From DTDX01 sp964608455 (GTDB lineage Archaea; Thermoproteota; Bathyarchaeia; 40CM-2-53-6; DTDX01), in NCBI GenBank assembly GCA_964608455.1, contig CAZSNM010000024.1, forward strand, positions 1-12,176: a DNA stretch of 12,176 bases, written 5' to 3'. A program made the translations under genes and the position numbers. How positions within the stretch are numbered: the first letter of the stretch is position 1; the number at the start of each line of letters is the position of its first letter. Below are positions 6,096 to 12,176 of the stretch, in pieces. The notes below the pieces were generated by a model. That model was given only the letters and a program-made list of their open reading frames with translations, was not told the DNA's origin and did no database searches.

Positions 6096-6119
6096 TCAAC
6101 AAAAACTGTTTATTTTATA
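6088..6119 (-). promoter_or_regulatory. TATA box and GGAGGG ribosome-binding site of the pilin gene
   Basis: Read on the minus strand, tataaaata at 6119-6111 is a good TATA box predicting transcription start near 6090. GGAGGG at 6093-6088 is a strong Shine-Dalgarno match, but the codon at ideal spacing is ATT (6080-6078). The two signals together make the TTG at 6095 an unlikely start. Confidence 0.5.
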
Positions 6120-6170
6120 CTAAACTAAATTTAAATTTCTCATTTAAAAATTGATTATTTAAAAGTTTAG

Positions 6171-6246
6171 TGGGCCGGCCCGGATTTGAACCGGGGATCT
6201 CCGCCGTGTGAGGGCGGCGTCACTAACCAGGCTGGACGACCGGCCC
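6171..6246 (-). tRNA. tRNA-Val(CAC), intronless, CCA not encoded
   Basis: A complete 76-nt cloverleaf is present on the minus strand. The acceptor is GGGCCGG/CCGGCCC with A73 at 6171. The D-arm starts GUCC and returns with UGAC, giving three pairs and a C13-U22 mismatch, with an 11-nt loop containing GG. The anticodon arm is CCGCC-CUCACAC-GGCGG, with anticodon CAC at 6210-6208. The variable loop is AGAUC and the T-arm CCCGG-UUCAAAU-CCGGG. The bases after A73 are C-T, so CCA must be added after transcription, unlike the tRNA-Ile in this window. A/T-rich TATA-like sequence lies at about 6271-6261. T-rich sequence downstream (ctttt around 6160-6165) may end the transcript. Confidence 0.96.
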
Positions 6247-6358
6247 ATTATAATCTCATTAAATAAATTCTTAAATTGAATAAAAATGTTTTTCATTAAT
6301 CTAAAAAAAGCTTTAATTTTACAGTTACATTTTTTGTTAAATAAAGTTGGTAAGGAAT

Positions 6359-6374
6359 GTTTAAATTTAAATTA
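6359..6374 (+). promoter_or_regulatory. TATA-like promoter of the CPBP protease gene
   Basis: gtttaaatttaaatta lies 26-41 nt upstream of the ATG at 6400, suitable for transcription starting within a few bases of the start codon. No good Shine-Dalgarno sequence precedes the ATG. Confidence 0.45.
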
Positions 6375-6399
6375 ATGAAAGTTTGTTTAAAAGTGAACA

Positions 6400-7107
6400 A
6401 TGATAAATAAAGGTTTTACTAAAGCATTATTAAGCATTCTAGCATTTATAATAGCTTTTATTTTAATAGCCTATTTAGATAAAAAATTACTGGTTTTTTA
6501 TTCAGAGATTTTAAACATTAATATTTATAATTATTCAATTTTCCTTTTCACAGTAATAATTGTTAATGAAAGCATTTTCGGTCTTCTTTCAATTGTTTTC
6601 GGAACCTTAATTTTCGGTAGAAACATTAAAAAAGAATTTGGTTTAACATTAGTTAATTTACGAAATAATTTTAAAATTGGTTTTATTTATGGATTTATTG
6701 GATGGTTTACTATTGTAATTTTCTTAAGTTTCATTAATTATTTTTATCGTTTTGAAGCGCCTAAAGAGCTTATTGAAATTTTAACCCCTAAAAGTTTATG
6801 GGATCTCATTATAGTGATAATTTTATCTTGGGTTTTTATTGGACCCTTTGAAGAGCTTTTCTTTAGAGGTTTAATCCAGGGGGCTTTTATTAAGTGGAAA
6901 GGCCCTTTTATGGGAGTTTTAGTTAGCGCCTCACTTTTCAGTTTAGCGCATTTAGATTTTAGATTTTGGATTAGAAGCGTATCAACTTTTATAATTGGAG
7001 CTTTATATGGTTGGGTTTACCATAAACATAAAACTATTATTTCAGTTGCTACAGCTCATTCACTTAATGATTCCTTAGCTTTCATTCTTGCTTTTATAGC
7101 GAAATAA
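6400..7107 (+). CDS. CPBP (CAAX-protease/Abi) family intramembrane metalloprotease
   Basis: This 235-residue integral membrane protein belongs to the family that includes Rce1-type prenyl-protein proteases and prokaryotic CPBP/Abi proteins. The conserved motifs are all present: E151-E152-LFF-R156 (EExxxR), FSLAH with H184, and A-H220-SLN223-D. They form the intramembrane catalytic and metal site. Hydrophobic segments lie at about 8-25, 46-73, 92-117, 133-149, 170-184, 194-207 and 212-231. The substrate is unknown; archaeal members may process surface or prenylated proteins or bacteriocin-like peptides, and nothing here decides. It is divergent from tRNA-Val, with its own TATA-like box, and is followed after 71 nt by eL40, which appears to have its own promoter. 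The pilin is nearby, but no functional link is shown. Confidence 0.92.
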   Translation: MINKGFTKALLSILAFIIAFILIAYLDKKLLVFYSEILNINIYNYSIFLFTVIIVNESIFGLLSIVFGTLIFGRNIKKEFGLTLVNLRNNFKIGFIYGFIGWFTIVIFLSFINYFYRFEAPKELIEILTPKSLWDLIIVIILSWVFIGPFEELFFRGLIQGAFIKWKGPFMGVLVSASLFSLAHLDFRFWIRSVSTFIIGALYGWVYHKHKTIISVATAHSLNDSLAFILAFIAK

Positions 7108-7178
7108 AAACGAAAAATTAAATTGGAGCAAAGCTTTTTTAAGATTAAAATATTTTAATAAAGAAAGAGGAATGAAAA

Positions 7179-7343
7179 ATGCCTATTACAGATGTATTTA
7201 AAAAGCAATTAGCTCAAAAACATAGGTTATATTATAAAATTTGCAGAAATTGCGGAGCAAAAAATGCCTCTTCAGCTGAAAAATGCAGAAAATGCAGAAG
7301 CAAAAATTTAAGATGGAAAAAGAGAGAGTTAGGTGCTAAATAA
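7179..7343 (+). CDS. rpl40e: Ribosomal protein eL40 (L40e)
   Basis: This 54-residue basic zinc-ribbon protein of the large ribosomal subunit is the archaeal counterpart of the ribosomal half of the eukaryotic ubiquitin-L40 fusion. The sequence has MPITDVFKKQ at the start, C22-x2-C25 and C36-x2-C39 as zinc ligands, and a basic tail (NLRWKKRELGAK). The length matches free-standing archaeal eL40 of about 50 residues, with no ubiquitin-like domain fused. The start ATG at 7179 is preceded by agaggaatg, with gagga 6 nt upstream. A competing ATG at 7172 opens only a 9-codon frame. TATA-like ttaaaatatttta lies at about 7145-7157. A short hairpin lies just after the stop (7360-7386). Confidence 0.95.
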   Translation: MPITDVFKKQLAQKHRLYYKICRNCGAKNASSAEKCRKCRSKNLRWKKRELGAK

Positions 7344-7359
7344 GCCTATTTCCTGATTA

Positions 7360-7386
7360 AAGTTTAAAGCTTTCAGCGTTAAACTT
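7360..7386 (+). terminator. Possible 3' hairpin after eL40
   Basis: aagtttaa (7360-7367) and ttaaactt (7379-7386) are perfect 8-bp inverted arms with an 11-nt spacer. Further pairing of CTG (7353-7355) with CAG (7387-7389) is possible across a small bulge. It starts 17 nt after the eL40 stop and is followed by moderately T-rich sequence. It is A/T-dominated, so its stability is weak and chance is possible. I see no gene in the rest of the 239-nt gap to AspRS. Confidence 0.3.
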
Positions 7387-7582
7387 CAGATTTTATGCTT
7401 TCAATCTTTGTTAGAATGAAGAAATTACAACCTTCCCCCTTCTATAATCTCTTATTAAGAAATGAACTATATTAATACAAGCATTTCTCTATAGGAAGTA
7501 ATCCAAAAATAGATAAAGTTTTGTTTGCTTATTCACTTCAAAGCTAAAACTCGTTTTTTAAGCAAAAATGTTTTATAAAGCT

Positions 7583-8902
7583 TTATGGAACAAGCAAAAA
7601 TCTATCTCTAGGGAATAAAACCACTTCTCTAATATTTTCTCTTTTTAAAAGCGCCATAATTAATCTATCTAAGCCCAACCCCCAACCTGCATGAGGAGGC
7701 ATTCCATAATCAAAAACATCTAAGTAAAACTTAAATGAGTTAGGATTCAAATTTTGTTCTTTTAACCTTTCTAAAAAAACTGTTTTTTTATCAACTCTAG
7801 AGCCGCCTGAAGCTATTTCAATCCATTCATACATTAAATCAAAAGCATAACTCAACTCAGGATTATCTTCTTTAGGTTTTATATAAAAAGGTCTAGTTTT
7901 TGATGGCCAATCAATTATAAAATAAAACTCATTTGAATGTAGGCTTCCTAGTTTTCTATAGGCTGGGGTAGAAATATCATTTCCCCATTCTATTTTTTCT
8001 CCTGCTTTTTCTAATTCTTTTAAAATTTCATCATAAGTGTATCTTTTAAAAGGTATTTTAGGTATTTCAAGGTTTACACCTAAAATTTCCAATTCCTCTT
8101 TACGTTCTTCCTTTACTTTAGAAATAGCATAAACAATCATTTCTTCTTGAACCTTCATTACATCATTCATTGTTACAAAAGCTTCTTCAAGATCCACTGA
8201 AATAAACTCGTTTAAATGACGGCGTGTATGCGTTTCTTCAGCTCTAAAAAATGTTCCAATTTCAAAAACTTTTTCAAAAATTGTGATTAACTGCTCTTTA
8301 TAAAGCTCAGGGCTTTGAGCTAGATAAGCTTGAGAATCAAAATAATTTATTTTAAATAAGGCTGCTCCACCTTCAGCTGCAGCTGAAATAATTCTAGGTG
8401 TATGAACTTCAATATAGCCTTTTTTTATAAGAAAACTTCTTATAGCATTTGTTACTTCGTGCCTAATTAAAAATATGGCTCTAGATTCAGGTCTGCGTAA
8501 ATCTAAAATCCTAGCTTTTAATCTGGTATCAAGTTCTGCAGGGGTCCTTCCAGTCGGATCTAAGGGAAGAGGATGAATAGCTTCTCCAAGAATTTTAATT
8601 TCTAAAGGAATTAATTCTACACCTTTAGGTGCTTCAGGATTAGCTTTTATAATTCCCTTAACGCCTATAGCATATTGTCTTTTAATAAGGCTTAGCTTCT
8701 CCAAAAGTTTTTTTGAAACATTTTTTTTATGTACTGTAATTTGAATAATTCCTTCTTTATCCCTTAAAGTATAAAAGGTTATTTTTCCTAAATCTCTAAT
8801 GTCTTCAATCCATCCAAAAACTATTGCTTCTTTCCCATCAAGTTTTGATGAAATATCTTTTGAGTAATGAGTTCTTCGCCAATCACCCAATTCCTCAATC
8901 AT
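7583..8902 (-). CDS. aspS: Aspartyl-tRNA synthetase, archaeal type (possibly non-discriminating)
   Basis: This 439-residue class IIb synthetase charges tRNA-Asp. The OB-fold anticodon-binding domain occupies about 1-105 (GWIEDIRDLGKITFYTLRD), followed by the hinge, then the catalytic core with EGGAALF (177-183), AQSPELYKEQL (195-205), motif 2 FFRAEETHTRRHLNEF (218-233) and motif 3 GWGLGLDRLIMALL (406-419). The AQSPELYK segment favours AspRS over AsnRS. Aligned from memory to the Thermococcus enzyme, the two residues that enforce tRNA-Asp specificity there (Trp26, Lys85) correspond to E33 and P92 here. A proline at the second site is the non-discriminating state, so this enzyme may also make Asp-tRNA-Asn. 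The N-terminus is a few residues longer than usual (MIEELGDWRR before THYS). It is divergent from the KH-domain gene, with a gap of 116 nt. Confidence 0.95.
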   Translation of the reverse strand: MIEELGDWRRTHYSKDISSKLDGKEAIVFGWIEDIRDLGKITFYTLRDKEGIIQITVHKKNVSKKLLEKLSLIKRQYAIGVKGIIKANPEAPKGVELIPLEIKILGEAIHPLPLDPTGRTPAELDTRLKARILDLRRPESRAIFLIRHEVTNAIRSFLIKKGYIEVHTPRIISAAAEGGAALFKINYFDSQAYLAQSPELYKEQLITIFEKVFEIGTFFRAEETHTRRHLNEFISVDLEEAFVTMNDVMKVQEEMIVYAISKVKEERKEELEILGVNLEIPKIPFKRYTYDEILKELEKAGEKIEWGNDISTPAYRKLGSLHSNEFYFIIDWPSKTRPFYIKPKEDNPELSYAFDLMYEWIEIASGGSRVDKKTVFLERLKEQNLNPNSFKFYLDVFDYGMPPHAGWGLGLDRLIMALLKRENIREVVLFPRDRFLLVP

Positions 8903-8920
8903 TTTTATTTTTCCCCTTTT

Positions 8921-8940
8921 TTAAAAAGCAAACTTTTTAA
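8921..8940. promoter_or_regulatory. Perfect 8-bp inverted repeat in the aspS / KH-gene divergent promoter
   Basis: ttaaaaag (8921-8928) and ctttttaa (8933-8940) are exact reverse complements separated by CAAA. The element covers 19-38 nt upstream of the aspS ATG, where the TATA box must lie. It could simply provide TATA-like boxes or could be an operator overlapping them. The A/T content makes chance symmetry possible. Confidence 0.4.
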
Positions 8941-8969
8941 GGCTTAACTATTTCTTTTTTAATCTAAGA

Positions 8970-9012
8970 TTTAAAATTGCTTTAAAGTAATTAATGAAGT
9001 TGTTAATGAGGA
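8970..9012 (+). promoter_or_regulatory. TATA box and Shine-Dalgarno sequence of the KH-domain gene
   Basis: tttaaaat at 8970-8977 would place transcription start near 9000. gagga at 9008-9012 is spaced 6 nt from the ATG at 9019. This gene therefore appears to have a short leader with a real ribosome-binding site, unlike several leaderless genes in the window. Confidence 0.5.
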
Positions 9013-9018
9013 TAATTT

Positions 9019-9537
9019 ATGGTTAAAACAATTTTAGATGAGTTTTGTGTTAAAAGCGGGGTATTATGCGTTAAATGCGAGGAAAAATTAAGAAAAGGTC
9101 AAGTTTCTCAACTCGATTTTAAAGTAATAAAAGTTTTAACAGAACTAGAAAAGGAGTATCCAGTTTTAAAAAAAGTTTTCTTTCATAAATCTATTGAAGC
9201 TGGAAATACATTAGCTATTTTGGTTGATAAAAAAGATATGATTCAAATTCTAAGTCAAGGAGGAAAAATAATCAAGGCTTTAGCTGAAAAAATGGGGAAA
9301 AAAAGAATTAAACTTTTAAGTTATGGAAGCAGTGAAAGAGAATTTTTAGAGGAACTTTTAAGTCCATTTTCAATATTAACCGTTAATACAGTTTGGTTGC
9401 CTGATGGCTCAACAGAAACTAAAGTTATTTTACCAGGTAGAAAACCTAAAAGGCTTCCTATAGATTTTGAGGAAGTAAAAAAAATAGCTAAAGAAATTAA
9501 GGGAATGAGTTTAAGAATAGAGTTTGAAAAAGCTTAA
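9019..9537 (+). CDS. NusA-like KH-domain protein with N-terminal cysteine motif
   Basis: This 172-residue protein resembles the small archaeal NusA-like or KH-domain proteins annotated as transcription elongation factors, which I recall as typical of TACK archaea. The N-terminal segment carries C10 and C17-VK-C20 (SGVLCVKCEEKL), a possible metal knuckle. A KH-like unit follows at about 50-100, with the RNA-binding loop at S79-Q-G-G82 before KII; the first glycine of the usual GxxG is serine here. A second alpha/beta unit (about 105-170) contains VNTVWLPDGSTETKVIL, the most conserved stretch of the family as I remember it. It is probably an RNA-binding factor in transcription or ribosome function, with exact role unknown. 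It is divergent from aspS. Its stop overlaps the convergent reductase gene by 4 nt. Confidence 0.82.
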   Translation: MVKTILDEFCVKSGVLCVKCEEKLRKGQVSQLDFKVIKVLTELEKEYPVLKKVFFHKSIEAGNTLAILVDKKDMIQILSQGGKIIKALAEKMGKKRIKLLSYGSSEREFLEELLSPFSILTVNTVWLPDGSTETKVILPGRKPKRLPIDFEEVKKIAKEIKGMSLRIEFEKA

Positions 9538-10715
9538 AGAAAAAAGGGGAAAAATCGAAGAATTTTTGTTAAAAAATCTTTTTTCAACAAAAATTTAAAT
9601 AAATTTAATTGAAAATCCAAATGAGTTATTAAAGGCATACTTTCAATATCGATTTTTTTAGCAATTTCAAATATTTTATTTATTTTTTCATCTGGAATAA
9701 TATTAAGAAAACGTCTTGCTTGACGCATGAAAATAAAATTTAAACCTAATTTTTTATTCCATTCAGCTTGATACTCTTCGCCTGCATTATCGCTATTTTT
9801 ATAAATTGCTTGAATAGCAATTTTGCTGCTTATAAAACCTGTAATTATTCCTCCACCAGTAGTTGGTTTAACTTGTGATGCCGCATCTCCAACTACAAAA
9901 AAGTTTTTATAAAAAAATTTTTTGATTGGACCATTAATTGGTATTGGATGTGCAATCAAACTTAAAATTTTAATGTTTCTAGCTTTTTTAGAAACCAATG
10001 GATGCTTTTTAAGAAAAAGCTTTAATAAATGAATTGGATTGTTTTTTTCAGCTGCTAAACCTATTTTTGCTTCTCTATCATTTTTAGGAATTATCCAAGC
10101 GAAAAATCCTGGTGAAAATTTTCTTCCTAAATAAACTTCAGCAAATTCTCCATCTAAATCTTTAATGTTTTCAATAATTGCATGAACACCATTTACAAAT
10201 CTTCTTTTATTATTAATTAAACCTGCTTTTTTAGCTAAAAATCCGCTGCACCCTTCAGCATCTATAAGAAATCGGCATTGAACCCTTTCACTTCCCCCAT
10301 TTTTTGAAAAAGCTTTTGCAACTATTTTATCTTTATTAAATTTTATCTCTCTTATTATAGAATTAAAAGCATATGTTACATTAGTTTTTTTAGCTTGTTC
10401 ATAAAGCCATTCATCAAACAATTTTCTATTGATAACATAAATCTCCGGTTTATTGCTTTCAAAAGTTAAGTTTAAACCATTTGGTGAATAAAATTTTATT
10501 CCTTTAACTTCATTTTCAATTATTTTTTTTGGAGGGTTTAAACCTAAGCTTTTTAATCCATTAATGCTTATATAACCTGGACAATGCTCTGGGTCTCCAG
10601 GCTTTAAATGTTCTTCATAAACCTTAACTTTAAAACCTAGTTTTGAAGCTGTTAAGGCTGTGAATGAACCGCAAGGTCCAGCTCCAACAATAAGCAAATC
10701 AATTGTTTCATTCAA
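9534..10715 (-). CDS. Geranylgeranyl reductase-family FAD-dependent oxidoreductase
   Basis: This 393-residue flavoprotein belongs to the geranylgeranyl reductase family, whose archaeal members saturate the isoprenoid chains of membrane lipids. The FAD-binding motif is GAGPCGS at 11-17 (GxGxxG). C45 in HCPGYIS sits where the family has a conserved C-x-G-(G/Y)-x-S cysteine near the flavin. F205-A-W-I-I-P210 resembles the family's substrate motif (Y/F-x-W-x-F-P). VGDAASQVKPTTGGGI at 275-290 is the second FAD motif. The C-terminus (about 365-393) is hydrophobic and basic (FLTKILRFFPFFL) and may touch the membrane. It is the third gene of the CDC48 operon, 28 nt after the small winged-helix gene. 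Archaea often have several paralogues and other flavoproteins share this fold, so the substrate is not certain. Confidence 0.88.
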   Translation of the reverse strand: MNETIDLLIVGAGPCGSFTALTASKLGFKVKVYEEHLKPGDPEHCPGYISINGLKSLGLNPPKKIIENEVKGIKFYSPNGLNLTFESNKPEIYVINRKLFDEWLYEQAKKTNVTYAFNSIIREIKFNKDKIVAKAFSKNGGSERVQCRFLIDAEGCSGFLAKKAGLINNKRRFVNGVHAIIENIKDLDGEFAEVYLGRKFSPGFFAWIIPKNDREAKIGLAAEKNNPIHLLKLFLKKHPLVSKKARNIKILSLIAHPIPINGPIKKFFYKNFFVVGDAASQVKPTTGGGIITGFISSKIAIQAIYKNSDNAGEEYQAEWNKKLGLNFIFMRQARRFLNIIPDEKINKIFEIAKKIDIESMPLITHLDFQLNLFKFLLKKDFLTKILRFFPFFL

Positions 10716-10743
10716 TATTTTCCAGCCTTAAAAAATAATTAGT

Positions 10744-10977
10744 TTAAGAATGTTTAGCTAATTCAATTATTCGTTTTCCCTTCGTTAATCTTGAAACTCT
10801 TATTATTCCTAAAACTTCAAGCTTTAATAAGATATTATTTAATTCTCTGAAGCTTATTTCACCATATTTTTCTTTAATTTCTTTTAAAAGCTCATCTTTA
10901 TCTATCATGGATTTTTTCCTTTCTAAAGTTTCAACTATAAATAAACTTAATGGAGTTGAAGACCAAACTTTACTCAT
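10744..10977 (-). CDS. Small winged-helix-like protein, 77 residues
   Basis: I chose the ATG at 10977 because GAGGT at 10990-10986 lies 8 nt upstream; an in-frame TTG at 10992 would place the start inside that ribosome-binding site. The 77-residue product reads as about three helices followed by a basic beta hairpin (DKDELLKEIKEKYG, SFRELNNILLKLEVLGIIRV, then SRLTKGKRIIEL). This fits a winged helix-turn-helix in which LEVLGIIRVSR is the recognition-helix/wing junction. No cysteines or signal peptide are present. It lies between CDC48 (the ribosome-binding site overlaps the CDC48 stop) and the reductase-family gene, so it is almost certainly translated from the CDC48 transcript. I do not recognise the exact family. 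It could be a DNA-binding regulator or a protein-interaction module for CDC48. Confidence 0.75.
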   Translation of the reverse strand: MSKVWSSTPLSLFIVETLERKKSMIDKDELLKEIKEKYGEISFRELNNILLKLEVLGIIRVSRLTKGKRIIELAKHS

Positions 10978-10985
10978 AAAATTCA

Positions 10986-10988
10986 ACC

Positions 10989-10990
<2 letters not shown>
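10986..10990 (-). promoter_or_regulatory. Shine-Dalgarno GAGGT overlapping the CDC48 stop codon
   Basis: On the minus strand the CDC48 stop TGA (10991-10989) merges into TGAGGT, giving GAGGT 8 nt before the ATG at 10977. This fixes the start of the winged-helix gene and indicates translational coupling to CDC48. Confidence 0.65.

Positions 10991-12176
<1,186 letters not shown>

Noticed and set aside
7344..7582. C/D-box guide RNA or small gene between eL40 and aspS
   Set aside because: No RTGATGA/CTGA box pair in proper order and no open frame with a start signal; only a weak hairpin remains.

Overview
The window looks like a chromosomal segment of an AT-rich archaeon, most likely from the TACK/Thermoproteota side (for example a Bathyarchaeia-like lineage). 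The reasons are an archaeal-type aspartyl-tRNA synthetase, ribosomal protein eL40, a tandem AAA+ CDC48 protein, a geranylgeranyl-reductase-family flavoprotein, a type IV pilin with an ISPVI-type signal, a tRNA split by bulge-helix-bulge introns, and short or leaderless 5' leaders behind TATA/BRE-like boxes. The phylum is inferred from family memory and no search was run.

Layout. Bases 182-1312 (+) encode a SPASM-type radical SAM enzyme and 1452-2453 (+) a PLP-dependent cysteine synthase with an unusual four-cysteine tail. A minus-strand pair follows: an endonuclease IV/TIM-barrel protein (2640-3449) and, 15 nt downstream of it, a 53-residue zinc ribbon (2463-2624) that is easily overlooked. 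A 43-bp divergent promoter separates that pair from an eIF2B-alpha-like protein (3493-4410, +). Next is a YkgJ-type cysteine-cluster protein (4469-5038, +), whose last 10 nt are also the first 10 nt of tRNA-Ile(GAU) at 5029-5136. That tRNA carries two small introns, one in the D-arm at 21/22 and one at the canonical 37/38 site.

A 440-nt stretch with no recognisable gene precedes a minus-strand type IV pilin (5577-6095) and tRNA-Val(CAC) (6171-6246, -). On the plus strand come a CPBP intramembrane protease (6400-7107) and eL40 (7179-7343). AspRS (7583-8902, -) is divergent from a KH-domain NusA-like protein (9019-9537, +). The latter converges on a minus-strand operon of CDC48 (cut by the window edge), a small winged-helix-like protein and the geranylgeranyl-reductase-family flavoprotein.

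Most genes are information-processing or core-metabolic. Translation is represented by eL40, AspRS, two tRNAs and the eIF2B-like protein. Protein quality control and proteolysis are represented by CDC48 and CPBP, DNA repair by endonuclease IV, membrane lipid chemistry by the reductase-family protein, and the surface by the pilin. I found no mobile element, CRISPR array, toxin-antitoxin pair or defence island. The most interesting signals are the non-canonical tRNA intron and its CDS overlap, DNA-level homogenisation between the two CDC48 AAA modules, the cysteine-rich tail of the cysteine synthase, and residue features that change how the eIF2B-like protein and AspRS should be annotated.
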